From NCBI RefSeq assembly GCF_014646915.1, contig NZ_BMOE01000001.1, positions 1 through 64,000 of the forward strand: a stretch of 64,000 nt of DNA, in the 5' to 3' direction. The notes beneath the pieces are model-generated. The model had not been told where the DNA came from and did not search any database. It was given only the letters and a program-made list of their open reading frames with translations. The DNA comes from Deinococcus aquiradiocola. Lineage in GTDB: Bacteria; Deinococcota; Deinococci; Deinococcales; Deinococcaceae. Positions 28,138 through 37,926 of this stretch are shown one piece after another. The position numbers were made by a program, and so were the translations under genes. How positions within the stretch are numbered: the first letter of the stretch is position 1; every line of letters begins with the position of its first letter.

Positions 28138-29049
28138 ATGTTTGATCGCTCCAGTCGCTCGCCGCTCCGGCCTCTTCCGCTCCAGCGTCTCCGCCCTGGC
28201 CTTTCGCGCGCCCGCCTGGGGTTGACGCTCACCGCGCTGCTCGGCGCTTCACTGGCCGCCGCGCAGAGCACCCCGGCCACCCCCGCCGCGCAGCCCGCGC
28301 CTGCCCAGGCTGCCCCGGCCACGCCCGCACCCGTGCAGCCCGCCGCGCCGAAAGTGGCGCCCACCCCCGCCCCCAAGGGCGCCGTGACGCTCGACGTGAC
28401 TTCCGCGCTGGCCGTCGAGGTGAGCGGCACCGTCAAGGGCCGCCTCATCTCCTGCCCCAAGAACCTCAAGGTCACCGGCAGCGCCGTGTGCCTCTACACC
28501 CAGAACACCCTGCCGTCCCTGCGCAGCGTCCTGCGCGGCAAGATGAACGGCCGCATCGTGTCCGACTGGAAGACGACCGCCAGCGAGAAGTCCTCCAGCA
28601 TGATCGTCAGGACCGGCATGGACCGCGCGTACATCCTCCTCGCGCAGCTCAGCCCCACCGAGGCGCTCGTCGTCGTGGACGGCCTGCCGCGCACCACCAC
28701 CGCCGTGCCCGCCACGCCAGCCATGCCCGCCGGCATCGTGAAGGGTCAGGCGTACGTGCTCGACACGGACCTCAGGGGCCTCGTGAACGTCGCGTCGATC
28801 GGGAACGGCGCGTACCGCCTCGCGTCCGTCGCGGGCGGCCCGGTCCTCACCGTCAACAGCGGCAAGAAGACCGCCACGCTCGGCGGCGGCAGCGTCGACC
28901 TGCCGCTCGCGCCGGTCAGCGACGGCCGGAACCTGCTGTTCCCCGTGGACGGCCTGCGCTCCCTCGCCTGCACCGTCACGCCCGCCCAGGTGGGCGTCAC
29001 CGTGTCGTGCGGCAGCGCGAGCGCCAACGTGCGCCCCATCGTCTTCTGA
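28138..29049 (+). CDS. Exported Ala/Pro-rich protein, unknown function
   Basis: A 303-residue protein with an N-terminal signal (core LGLTLTALLGASLAAA, cleavage near AAAQS at about residue 43), an A/P/Q-rich linker (~45-82) and a beta-rich C-terminal region. That C-terminal part loosely recalls copper-amine-oxidase N-terminal-like repeats (GPVLTVNSGKKTATLGGGSV ...), but I do not rely on it. Cys pairs at about 108/116 and 280/294 could form disulfides. ATG 28138 follows TAACAT (28126-28131) by six bases. Confidence 0.7.
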   Translation: MFDRSSRSPLRPLPLQRLRPGLSRARLGLTLTALLGASLAAAQSTPATPAAQPAPAQAAPATPAPVQPAAPKVAPTPAPKGAVTLDVTSALAVEVSGTVKGRLISCPKNLKVTGSAVCLYTQNTLPSLRSVLRGKMNGRIVSDWKTTASEKSSSMIVRTGMDRAYILLAQLSPTEALVVVDGLPRTTTAVPATPAMPAGIVKGQAYVLDTDLRGLVNVASIGNGAYRLASVAGGPVLTVNSGKKTATLGGGSVDLPLAPVSDGRNLLFPVDGLRSLACTVTPAQVGVTVSCGSASANVRPIVF

Positions 29050-29261
29050 ACCCGGGGCAGTTCCGGCTCGCCCTGAACCTGACGTGACCTGACCCCTGCC
29101 CTTCACCGGACCTTGGGGAACGCGTCCCCGGTATGCCCCGACCCTCCCCGCGCCGAACGGCCCTGGGAGGGCATTTTCTGCCCTGCTCGTCCGGCGTGGT
29201 CCTTTAGGTGGCGTCCATGCGGGTTCAGGCACTCGTCAGTTCCGGACTCTACGGTGCCCGC

Positions 29262-30560
<1,299 letters not shown>

Positions 30561-30605
30561 GAGACTGGCGTGATCCGACCGGCCGCCCACAGATGAAACG
30601 CGCAG

Positions 30606-30636
30606 CTGCCCCCGATCTTCACCGGATCGGGGGCAG
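30606..30636 (+). terminator. Intrinsic terminator after the DUF4384/LGFP gene
   Basis: A 12-bp perfect stem CTGCCCCCGATC / GATCGGGGGCAG with a 7-base loop. Confidence 0.7.
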
Positions 30637-30690
30637 CCGCTGTCACGGGTCGGTGCGCTGCTCCGCACGCCGTCCGGGCCTGGATGGGCC

Positions 30691-30818
30691 ACACGGGTTT
30701 GCTCCGATTCCAGGGATGCCGGAACCACCGCCGGCGTCCCTTTCATCTCCTCCAAACCGTAGTTTTGGCGCTCGCTTCGCCCGGCTGAACTTCTGGCGTT
30801 CAGCTCAACACTGTCTCA
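30691..30818 (-). repeat. Dispersed intergenic repeat, copy B (128 bp)
   Basis: The reverse complement aligns with copy A along its whole length: it starts TGAGACAGTGTTGAGCTGAA (TGA at 30818-30816 is the nrnA stop), has the CTGAAC/GTTCAG hairpin and ends GGAGCAAACCCGTGT. Confidence 0.8.
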
Positions 30819-31844
30819 GCCGTTCAGGCCCACGCGGGCGAGTTCCGCACTGGCCGCCGCGTCGAAGGCCGCCTGTACCTCCGGGAACGCGGCCTGCACG
30901 GTCGCGCCTGCCGCCGGGAAGTGCCCGCCCCCGCCGAGCGTCACGGCGATGTTCTGCGCCGACACCCGCCCGCGCGACCGGAGCGACACCTTGACGTGCG
31001 TGCCGTAATCCTTGAAGAGGCACGCGAGTTCCGTGCCGCGCGCGCTGCGGATGGTGTTCACGTAGGATTCCACGTCGTCCCACTCGGCACTGGCACGGGC
31101 GAGCATGTCGCTGTCCACGCGGGCCGTCACGATCAGGCCGCCGTGGCTGAAGGTCATGCTGCCCAGCACCTCCTTGAGCAGCGCGAAGTACCGGGGCGGA
31201 TTCTGCGACAGCCGGTCGTTGATCCATGCGAGCTGCGCGCCGCGCTCCACCAGCACGGCCGCCTGACGCAGCACGGCGGGCGTGGTGTTCGCGAACCGGA
31301 ACGAGCCGGTGTCGGTGTTCAGGCCCGTCAGGAGGGGCGTGGCGATGTCGGGCGTCCATGCGGCGCCCGCCTGCGCGAGCAGCACGTCGGCAATGTCGGC
31401 CACCATGCCCGCCGTGGCCGCCTGCGTGGGGTCCACGAGGCTCACGTCGGCGCGGCGCACGTTCGTGCCGTGATGGTCGACGTTGATGACGCGGCCCGTG
31501 AAGCGGCCGAGGTCCGCGCCCTGCACGCGCCGCGCGTCGTTGTTGTCGACGTCCAGCACCACCAGCAGCGCGTCTTCGGGCCACGCGTGCAGTTCGTCCA
31601 GCACCTCGCCGTCCTGCGGCAGGAACTCCAGGTACTGAGGGAGGCGCATGTACGTCTGCGCGCGTTTTCCGGCGGCACGCAGCGCGCGCTGCAGGCCGAG
31701 GCAGCTGCCGAGCGCGTCGCCGTCCGGGTCGACGTGCGCGAGGATCACGATGTCGCCCGCGTGGGCCGCGAGTTCCTGCGCGACCCTGCGCACCAGGGCT
31801 TCGTACTGCGGTTCGGCGGCGTTGCTGGGGGTGGGCGTGGTCAT
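30816..31844 (-). CDS. nrnA: DHH-family nanoRNase / pAp phosphatase NrnA
   Basis: A 342-residue phosphoesterase that degrades 2-5 nt RNA and dephosphorylates pAp. DHH domain motifs are HVDPDGDALGS (37-47), VVLDVDNND and NVDHHGTN (Asp123-His124-His125). The C-terminal DHHA1 domain has GGGGHFPAAG near residue 305. I chose ATG 31844 over the longer frame because CATACT lies seven bases upstream on the minus strand. Its stop codon is the first triplet of repeat copy B. Confidence 0.93.
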   Translation of the reverse strand: MTTPTPSNAAEPQYEALVRRVAQELAAHAGDIVILAHVDPDGDALGSCLGLQRALRAAGKRAQTYMRLPQYLEFLPQDGEVLDELHAWPEDALLVVLDVDNNDARRVQGADLGRFTGRVINVDHHGTNVRRADVSLVDPTQAATAGMVADIADVLLAQAGAAWTPDIATPLLTGLNTDTGSFRFANTTPAVLRQAAVLVERGAQLAWINDRLSQNPPRYFALLKEVLGSMTFSHGGLIVTARVDSDMLARASAEWDDVESYVNTIRSARGTELACLFKDYGTHVKVSLRSRGRVSAQNIAVTLGGGGHFPAAGATVQAAFPEVQAAFDAAASAELARVGLNG

Positions 31845-31909
31845 GCGGTCCAGTATGCCAGTCCGCCCGGATGAAGCGCCGCGCACCCCGCCTGTTAGAA
31901 TGAGGGTCC

Positions 31910-32659
31910 GTGTCCGAACCTCTCACTCCAGCGCCTCCGTCCGGCAGCGACCCCAGCGAGAAGGGGACCGCGCGCCCTCCCAGACTGAACCTCGCGGCCC
32001 TGACCGCCGAGGAACTGCAGGACCTGCTCGGCGAGTCTGCCGCGCAGCGCCTGATGCCCGAACTGAGCCAGGCGCGCCTGGAGGGGCGGCCCGTCCTGGC
32101 GGATCCCGTCCCGCGCGAGCAGGAGTACCAGCCGCAGGCGGAACGCAGCTGGGGCGGGACGGCCGAACAGTCCCGGCAGCTGGCGGCGCTGCGGCAGGAG
32201 CTGCTGACCCTGGGCGCCGTGGATCTCGGCGTGTACTACCTGCCGCTCATCTCGGAGGTGCGGCACCTGCGGGCCATGCTGCTCGCGCCGGACGTGGCGG
32301 TCGCCGTGCGCTGGAGCGAGACGCCGGAACACTCCCGCGCGAGCCTGCCGTTCGTGGTGGCGGCCACCCTGCTGCGCGACCGGGCGAGCGGGACGGCCGC
32401 CGTGCTGAGCAGCACGTCCGCGCTGCCGTTCGTGCCCACGCAGAGCGAGGAGATCGACGCGCGCCTGCACCAGGGGGCGGGCGTGGCGGCACTGCTGGAC
32501 GCGCACCGCGTGCAGGTGTCCCGGCACGGGCGCGGCGTGCGGCTCGGGCAGGCGGAGGGGCACGAGCAGGCCGACTGGCTCAAGGTGTACGCGGCCGTCC
32601 GGACCCTGAACCACAGTGCCTGGACGCGCCGTGGCCTGCTCGTCCCGGACCTCGCCTGA
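31910..32659 (+). CDS. Conserved hypothetical protein
   Basis: A 249-residue soluble protein with no recognisable motif: a Pro-rich N-terminus, a charged helical stretch (about 26-90), then an alpha/beta region (LGVYYLPLISEVRHLRAMLL; RASLPFVVAATLLRD). Start GTG 31910 follows TAGAAT (31896-31901) by eight bases, and the divergent nrnA promoter lies only ~60 bases away. Function unknown. Confidence 0.7.
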   Translation: MSEPLTPAPPSGSDPSEKGTARPPRLNLAALTAEELQDLLGESAAQRLMPELSQARLEGRPVLADPVPREQEYQPQAERSWGGTAEQSRQLAALRQELLTLGAVDLGVYYLPLISEVRHLRAMLLAPDVAVAVRWSETPEHSRASLPFVVAATLLRDRASGTAAVLSSTSALPFVPTQSEEIDARLHQGAGVAALLDAHRVQVSRHGRGVRLGQAEGHEQADWLKVYAAVRTLNHSAWTRRGLLVPDLA

Positions 32660-32717
32660 CCGTCCGCTCTAGTCGGCCTGCCCGCTGCCCGGCGCGCGGG
32701 ATGGCATCATGCCAGCC

Positions 32718-33374
32718 ATGAACGATCTCGCGTCCCAGCCGTCCACTGCCGCCCCCTCCCGCCACGTGGCGTTCGACTGGGGCGGCGTGTACACGGTCGG
32801 CACCTTCGACGGCCGCTCCACCGCCCGCCTCGCCGAGCGCCTCGGGCTGCCGGTGCAGGCCGTGCGGGACAGTTACTTCCGGCACGTGCGTCAGCTGGAG
32901 GTGGGCGCGTGGACGCTCCCGCAGTTCTGGGAGGTGCTCGCGCAGGAGAGCGGCGCTGCCGCCGCAGACCCCGCCTTCACGTACCCGGACTTCGAGACGC
33001 TGTACCTGGGCAGCATTCACCGGAACGAACCGATGTACGCCCTGCTCGCCCGCCTGCCGCAGGAGGTGCGCGTGGGCCTGCTCAGCAACAACTACCCCGT
33101 CGTGAGCGATCACCTGCGGCAGGACCCGGCCTTCTCGCGCCTGCACAACCCCGTGTTCAGCAACGAGATCGGCGTGAAGAAACCCGACCCGGCGTCCTTC
33201 CAGGCGCTGGAGGACGCGATGGGCGTCCCGGCCGCGCAGGTGGCCTTCGTGGACGACGTGCAGGAGAACATCGACGCGGCCGGACGCGCGGGCTTCCACG
33301 GCCTGCTGTACGACCACACCCGCCACGAGGACTTCGAACGCCGCCTCGCCGACTGGCTCGGCCAGCCCGTCTGA
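32718..33374 (+). CDS. HAD-superfamily hydrolase
   Basis: A 218-residue HAD phosphatase-like protein. Motif I is FDWGGVYT: the nucleophile Asp is present, but the second Asp of DxD is replaced by Gly, as in epoxide-hydrolase-N-terminal-type HADs. Motif II is LLSNN, motif III KKPDP, motif IV FVDDVQENIDAA. The substrate is unknown. ATG 32718 is preferred over 32709, which overlaps the CATCAT -10. Confidence 0.87.
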   Translation: MNDLASQPSTAAPSRHVAFDWGGVYTVGTFDGRSTARLAERLGLPVQAVRDSYFRHVRQLEVGAWTLPQFWEVLAQESGAAAADPAFTYPDFETLYLGSIHRNEPMYALLARLPQEVRVGLLSNNYPVVSDHLRQDPAFSRLHNPVFSNEIGVKKPDPASFQALEDAMGVPAAQVAFVDDVQENIDAAGRAGFHGLLYDHTRHEDFERRLADWLGQPV

Positions 33375-33465
33375 AGCGCGCGGCGAATCGCGCGAACAGG
33401 CGCCCGGTGACGCGGCGGCCGGACCGTCCCGCGCCGCGCCGGGCCGGACGCGGTACAGTGGACGC

Positions 33466-33810
33466 GTGAGCGATCCACAAGGCCGCGCCGCGATCCGCCT
33501 GTTGCAGGGGTATCTGTGGCACCCGGCGCACGCCGACCTCGACCTGGAGTCCTACCTGCCGCGCGAGCTGGACGAGGCGTACCTCCTCTGGGACGCGGTG
33601 CAGCCGCCCTTCGCGTTCTTCGAGAACGGCGAGCCGACCGCCAGTCAGACCTTCTACCAGTTCACGGTCCTGCAGGTGTACGACGCGCGCCCCACCAGCG
33701 ACGACCTGAACGGCGACGCGCTCGCCGCGTCCACCGCGCTCGGACCGCTGCTGGAAGCCATGCCGCAAGGTGTCGGCTGGCAGCTGTGGGAGGACCTGCG
33801 GGAACTATGA
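33466..33810 (+). CDS. Hypothetical protein, first of a four-gene overlapping cluster
   Basis: A 114-residue acidic protein (AIRLLQGYLWHPAHADLDLE; YLPRELDEAYLLWDAVQP) without known motifs. GTG 33466 follows TACAGT (33454-33459) by six bases, giving the only promoter-like signal for the cluster. Its TGA overlaps the next ATG (ATGA). Confidence 0.7.
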   Translation: MSDPQGRAAIRLLQGYLWHPAHADLDLESYLPRELDEAYLLWDAVQPPFAFFENGEPTASQTFYQFTVLQVYDARPTSDDLNGDALAASTALGPLLEAMPQGVGWQLWEDLREL

Positions 33811-34022
33811 ACGGCTTCAGCGACACCCGCGCCATGTGGCTCGACCTGCACGTCCAGAACGACCCGCACCCCCGGCGGTTCGATTCGCTGGACACGCTCC
33901 GCACGTACCTGCGCCGGGTGGAGCGGCTCAGCCCGGAAGCGATCAGCGAACTGAGTCAGACGGGCGTCGTCGCGCCGCCCCTCGCGCGGCTCGTGTACCG
34001 CGTGGAGCGCCCGTACCAGTGA
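33807..34022 (+). CDS. Small hypothetical protein, second of the cluster
   Basis: A 71-residue protein starting at ATG 33807 inside the stop of the previous gene (ATGA) and ending inside the start of the next (GTGA). It is charged and helical (MWLDLHVQNDPHPRRFDSLD; LRTYLRRVERLSPEAISELS) with no membrane segment. No family recognised; the tight overlap on both sides supports its reality. Confidence 0.65.
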   Translation: MNGFSDTRAMWLDLHVQNDPHPRRFDSLDTLRTYLRRVERLSPEAISELSQTGVVAPPLARLVYRVERPYQ

Positions 34023-34663
34023 CCCTGCCGGGCACCGTACAGCCCGCCGAGCCGTTCCCCCCGCCCGGCCCGCAGGTGGGCGTCGTCGTGTACCCGGGCG
34101 TGAACGAACTGGAGCTCGGCGTGATGCTGGGCCTGCTGCTGGGCGTCACGCTGCCCGGCACGGTCGGCACGCCCGACTCGGCCGCACTGACGCTCGCCCG
34201 GACGCGCGGGAGCCTGCTCAGCGCGGGCGGCCTCGTCCTCACGCCGCAGCTGGCGTTCGCGGCCGCGCCGTCCCTCGCGGCGGTGCTCGTGCCGGGCGGG
34301 ACGGGCGCGCAGAAGGCGGGCCGCGACCCGGCCCTGCAGGCCCTGCTGACCGCCGCGCGGTCGGCCCGCATTCCGGTCGGCGCGTGCGGCAGCGGCCTGC
34401 TCGTGCTGGGCGAGGCGGGCCTGCTGGAGGGCCGCGAGGTCGGCTGCCCCGGCCCACTCACCGACACCGTCTGGGGGTACCGGCCCGCACACCTCGAACC
34501 GGACGCGCCCGTGAGCGACCGGCAGGCGGGCACCGGGCCCCTCTTCACCGGACCGGGCGGTCTGGACGCCCTGCACCTGACGCTGGCCGTCGCGGGCGAG
34601 GTGTGGCCCGCAGACCAGCTGCGGGACGCGGCCGCCCGCGTGGGCGCCAGGAGCGGCAGTTGA
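34019..34663 (+). CDS. DJ-1/PfpI-like (class I glutamine amidotransferase fold) protein
   Basis: A 214-residue protein with the DJ-1/PfpI core: VGVVVYPGVNELELGV at the N-terminus, AAVLVPGGTGAQ for strand/loop 3, and the nucleophile elbow IPVGACGSGLLVLGEAGLLEG with its cysteine. The His expected after the elbow in classical members is not obvious, so catalytic activity is uncertain. GTG 34019 overlaps the preceding stop, and its own TGA overlaps the TTG of the next gene. Confidence 0.75.
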   Translation: MTLPGTVQPAEPFPPPGPQVGVVVYPGVNELELGVMLGLLLGVTLPGTVGTPDSAALTLARTRGSLLSAGGLVLTPQLAFAAAPSLAAVLVPGGTGAQKAGRDPALQALLTAARSARIPVGACGSGLLVLGEAGLLEGREVGCPGPLTDTVWGYRPAHLEPDAPVSDRQAGTGPLFTGPGGLDALHLTLAVAGEVWPADQLRDAAARVGARSGS

Positions 34664-35013
34664 GCACCCCGGACGACAGCGGCCCGGCTGACAGCGGCCC
34701 GGCTGACAGCGGCCCGGCTGACAGCGGCCCGGCGGCCCCCTGGACGCCGGACGGCCCGACCGAGGAATGGCTGAACGTCCTCCCGCCCGCCGGTCAGGAC
34801 GCCCTGCCGCACGGCACGCTCGACGCGCTGCTGCAAGCGCCCACCGTCCTGCAGGGCGGCGCGCTCGTCCGCGCGCACGTCGGCGAGGACGCCTCCGGCC
34901 GCCCGCGCACGCGCCTCAGCGTGCAGCACCCCGACCCGCGAACCGTCGCCGCGGCCCGCGACGCCCTGATCCGCGAGGGACGCCGCCAGCGGCTTCGCGT
35001 GTTCCTCGTCTGA
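34660..35013 (+). CDS. Hypothetical protein with DSGPA repeats, last of the cluster
   Basis: A 117-residue protein with probable TTG start at 34660, overlapping the previous stop (TTGA). Residues ~6-25 are four DSGPA repeats. The remainder (~30-117) is a small alpha/beta domain (EEWLNVLPPAGQDALPHGTL; RTVAAARDALIREGRRQRLR) without a known family. Its stop TGA is the first triplet of repeat copy D. Confidence 0.65.
   Translation: MSTPDDSGPADSGPADSGPADSGPAAPWTPDGPTEEWLNVLPPAGQDALPHGTLDALLQAPTVLQGGALVRAHVGEDASGRPRTRLSVQHPDPRTVAAARDALIREGRRQRLRVFLV
34675..34733 (+). repeat. 15-bp in-frame tandem repeat (DSGPA)4
   Basis: Four near-identical copies of GACAGCGGCCCGGCT begin at 34675, 34690, 34705 and 34720. 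The near-perfect identity suggests recent expansion or copy-number variability. Confidence 0.9.
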
Positions 35014-35093
35014 TCCGGGTTTGAGCTGAACTTCTGGAGTTCAGCCGAGTGGAACGCGAAGCCGCCGCCCGGCCGCGAGCACCAACACCGTCT
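35011..35093 (+). repeat. Dispersed intergenic repeat, copy D (short, ~83 bp)
   Basis: Begins TGATCCGGGTTTGAGC in register with copies A-C, keeps the CTGAACT (35026-35032) / AGTTCAG (35038-35044) hairpin, then jumps to a different middle and ends near AACACCGTCT. The TGA is the stop of the gene at 34660. It lies between convergent genes and could act as a bidirectional terminator. Confidence 0.7.
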
Positions 35094-35104
35094 GACGCGG
35101 CGTC

Positions 35105-36007
35105 CTACAGGCTGAGCTGCACCATCAGGCGCTCCATCACGGCGCCCGCGTCCAGGCCCCTCTTCATGGCCTGGTCAGCTTCCAGGATGCGGCCCAGGTG
35201 CGCCCGGATTCTGGCTTCGTTCAGGCGGCGCGCGACTTCCAGGGCCTTCTTGGCGGGGTAAGGTTTGACGTTCAGGCGTTGCGCGGCGAGCGTCTCCGTG
35301 ACGCGTTCACCGGTCTGCAGCAGGGCCACGCTGCGCGCCACGAGGCTGTACTGCCACACGACGGCGCCCATCAGCTTGAAGGGGTCCTCGCCGCTCGCGA
35401 GGAGGCGGCGCAGCTGAAGGAGTGCCTCGGCGGGTCGTCCGGCGGTCGCGGCGCCCAGCATGGCGAAGGAGTCGCCCGGCGCTTCGAGACCCACCACGCG
35501 CGAGACGGCCGGGCGGTCGAGGCGTGTGTCGTCCAGCAGCTGAAGTTTGTTGAGTTCGGCGACGATTCCGGCGAGGTCCGCGCCGAACACCTCGGCGAGG
35601 TACGACGCGGCCTCCCGGTCGAGTTTCAGGCGCATACCCTGCGCGCGTTTCGTGACCCAGCCGGTCACGTCGCCCTGCTTGGTGGGGGCGGGGGAGGCGT
35701 GGTGCTCGCCCTGCGCCTCGTACAGCTTGAGGCGCGCGGCGGTGGGGGAGGGGTCCAGCATCACGGCGGTCGCGCCGGACTTCGCGAGCAGGTCCATGAA
35801 TCCGGCGGGCACCTTGACGCCCGTCAGGTCGATCAGGACGGCCGCGTCCCCGAACAGGGACGGCGCGAGGAGCGGGGCGGCCGTCTCGGCGCGTACGTCG
35901 TCGCCGCCCAGGCGCGGCAGGTCGCGCAGGTGCAGGCCGCGCCGGGACAGCACGTCGCGCGCCTGCTCTTCGGCCAGGAAGGGGTGACCGCTGAACGCCA
36001 GGAACAT
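35105..36007 (-). CDS. holA: DNA polymerase III delta subunit
   Basis: A 300-residue clamp-loader subunit that opens the beta sliding clamp. The N-terminal region (MFLAFSGHPFLAEEQARDVL; LFGDAAVLIDL), the mid-domain LKLDREAASYLAEVFGADLAGIVAELNKL and the C-terminal collar domain (KPYPAKKALEVARRLNEARI ...) match bacterial delta. ATG 36007 follows TACACT (minus strand) by seven bases. Confidence 0.92.
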   Translation of the reverse strand: MFLAFSGHPFLAEEQARDVLSRRGLHLRDLPRLGGDDVRAETAAPLLAPSLFGDAAVLIDLTGVKVPAGFMDLLAKSGATAVMLDPSPTAARLKLYEAQGEHHASPAPTKQGDVTGWVTKRAQGMRLKLDREAASYLAEVFGADLAGIVAELNKLQLLDDTRLDRPAVSRVVGLEAPGDSFAMLGAATAGRPAEALLQLRRLLASGEDPFKLMGAVVWQYSLVARSVALLQTGERVTETLAAQRLNVKPYPAKKALEVARRLNEARIRAHLGRILEADQAMKRGLDAGAVMERLMVQLSL

Positions 36008-36085
36008 GGGGGGCAGTGTAGCGGGTGCCGGGTGGGGAGAACAGGACGCGCTTCACGCCGCGCCCGGCGGCGCGCCCGTCCGGGT

Positions 36086-36859
36086 TCAGAGCGGGACGGC
36101 GTTCAGGGCGGCGGCGAGGTCCATGACGCTCGCGTAGCGGTCGGCGGGCGAGTGCTGCAGGCAGCGGTCCAGGATGGGGTGCAGCGCGGCCGGGCCGGGC
36201 AGCGGGTCGCGCGTGGCGGGCCGCCCGATCAGCCAGCAGAGCGGGTCCGCGTAGGGGGGGTGCCCGGCGATCGCGTCCCACAGGAGGACGCCGAGGGCGT
36301 ACACGTCGCTGCGCGGGTCGCCGCGCACGCCCTGGAACTGTTCGGGCGCCATGAAGTGCGGGGTGCCCATGCGCGTTCCGGCGTGCGTGTCGCTGGTCGC
36401 GTGGCGGTCGTGCGCCATGCCGAGGTCGATGAGGCGCACGGCGTGGGCGGCCTGTTCGCGGTCCTGCAGCATGACGTTCTCTGGTTTCAGGTCGTGGTGC
36501 GTGACGCCCTGCGCGTGCAGGTACGTGACGACGTCCAGCAGGCCGAGCGTGACGCGCACGGCGGCGGCCGGGTCGAGGGGGCCTTCCTCGATCAGGTCGC
36601 GCAGGGTGCAGCCGTCCACGTACGGGAAGACGAGCTGCTGCGGGCTGTGCGCGAGCAGCGGCACGAGGAGCGGGTGCGCGAGTCGCCGGGCGATGAATCC
36701 CTCGTGCGCGAAGCGTTCCTGCTGTTCCGGGTCGCGGCTGCCGAGCTGCTTGATGAACACCGGCTGGTCCTGCCAGCGGGCGCGCAGGTGTTCCACGCCT
36801 CCTCGGTACCCCAGCGGCGTCGAGGCTTCGACGGTCAGCGTGTGTGGGGTGAGGGTCAT
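36086..36859 (-). CDS. Serine/threonine protein kinase (Hanks type, compact)
   Basis: A 257-residue kinase without membrane segment or sensor domain. The ATP lysine is in VFIK (Lys37); the catalytic loop HHDLKPEN (121-128, Asp123) differs from HRD by R to H, and DLG (Asp145) replaces DFG. APEQF, DVYALGVLLW and the C-lobe Arg region are present. The glycine-rich loop is poor. The HHD form implies no arginine to receive an activation-loop phosphate, so it may be constitutively active. ATG 36859 follows TATGAT by seven bases. Confidence 0.88.
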   Translation of the reverse strand: MTLTPHTLTVEASTPLGYRGGVEHLRARWQDQPVFIKQLGSRDPEQQERFAHEGFIARRLAHPLLVPLLAHSPQQLVFPYVDGCTLRDLIEEGPLDPAAAVRVTLGLLDVVTYLHAQGVTHHDLKPENVMLQDREQAAHAVRLIDLGMAHDRHATSDTHAGTRMGTPHFMAPEQFQGVRGDPRSDVYALGVLLWDAIAGHPPYADPLCWLIGRPATRDPLPGPAALHPILDRCLQHSPADRYASVMDLAAALNAVPL

Positions 36860-37003
36860 GAACCACATCATAGCGTGAGAAATCTGACACTTTCCCACCT
36901 GACTTGTGAAGGTTCCGGCAGGGGCCCTGGGGGGTGGTCGGCGCCCCTCTGTTCCGCCGGGCAGCCGGGCGAGACGGGCGCGTGATGTGACATACTCTCC
37001 CAA

Positions 37004-37057
37004 ATGTTCAACCCTTCCATTTCTGTACAGCCGCTCCCGGAAGGGCGTGCGGCGTGA
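37004..37057 (+). CDS. 17-residue leader mini-ORF upstream of the amino-acid permease
   Basis: ATG 37004 lies five bases after TACTCT (36993-36998). The frame encodes MFNPSISVQPLPEGRAA and stops at a TGA (37055-37057) that overlaps the permease GTG as GTGA. Together with the mini-ORF at 4740-4805 this suggests leaderless leader peptides coupled to membrane-protein genes. Inference only; no homologue can be checked here. Confidence 0.45.
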   Translation: MFNPSISVQPLPEGRAA

Positions 37058-37851
37058 CGGTTCCCTCCTCCGCGACTTCCCGCAAGGGTCCGACCTCCGG
37101 ACTGGCGATGCTGGGGTGGCTGCTGGGCGCGGCGGCGGCCTTTTACCTGCTGTTCCTCGTCATCACGCTCGTATTGCGGCGCATGCCTGCCCCGATCGGG
37201 GAGAACGCGGACCTGTTCGTGTCGGCCGCGCAGATGACGCTGTACCTGACGCTCGCCTCGGGCGTGATCGGGCTGGGGGTCGGGGTGCTGATGGGTCTGG
37301 CACGCACGAGTGCCTTCCCGCCGCTGCGCTGGCTGGGCGGCATCTACGTGTGGCTCATCCGCGGGACGCCGCTGCTGCTGCAGATCCTGTTCGCCTACAA
37401 CGCGCTGCCGCTCATCTTTCAGGCGCTGCACATTCCCGTTCAGCTGAACGACTACTGGTCGGCGGTGCTGGCGCTGGCGCTGAACGTCGGTGCGTACAAC
37501 GCCGAGGTGATCCGGGCTGGCATCCAGGCAGTGCCGCGCGGGCAGACGGAGGCGGCGCGCTCGCTGGGCCTGAGTGGCGGGCAGACGATGCAGAGCGTGG
37601 TGCTGCCGCAGGCGATGCGGATCGTGGTGCCGCCGCTCGTGAACAACCTCGTGGCACTGCTGAAGGACAGTTCGCTGGCGTCCGTGATCGGGATTCTGGA
37701 ACTGGTGAATCAGGGTGGCCGCATCGCGAGTTCCAGCTTCCAGTTCGTGCCGGTGTACGTGACGCTGGGTGCGGTGTACCTGGCCCTGACGACGGTGCTG
37801 ACGCTGTTCACGGACGTGCTGGAGAAGCGGGTGCGGGTGGCGGGCCGCTGA
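37054..37851 (+). CDS. Polar amino-acid ABC transporter permease (HisM/GlnP family)
   Basis: A 265-residue membrane protein. Five or six helices are present, with the family signatures WLIRGTPLLLQILF, NVGAYNAEVIRAGIQAVPRG and the EAA loop EAARSLGLSGGQTMQSVVLPQA. It imports polar amino acids together with a binding protein and an ATPase, neither of which is adjacent. GTG 37054 overlaps the stop of the 17-codon mini-ORF. Confidence 0.93.
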   Translation: MTVPSSATSRKGPTSGLAMLGWLLGAAAAFYLLFLVITLVLRRMPAPIGENADLFVSAAQMTLYLTLASGVIGLGVGVLMGLARTSAFPPLRWLGGIYVWLIRGTPLLLQILFAYNALPLIFQALHIPVQLNDYWSAVLALALNVGAYNAEVIRAGIQAVPRGQTEAARSLGLSGGQTMQSVVLPQAMRIVVPPLVNNLVALLKDSSLASVIGILELVNQGGRIASSSFQFVPVYVTLGAVYLALTTVLTLFTDVLEKRVRVAGR

Positions 37852-37926
37852 GTCCCCTTCATTCCCGACTCATCTTTCACATTTCCCTTTTTGTCGTCGC
37901 TGGGGGGGTCCGGCGGGCACTAAGGG

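Noticed and set aside
34675..34733. Short regularly spaced repeats as a CRISPR array
   Set aside because: The units are contiguous without spacers and keep the reading frame of a protein.
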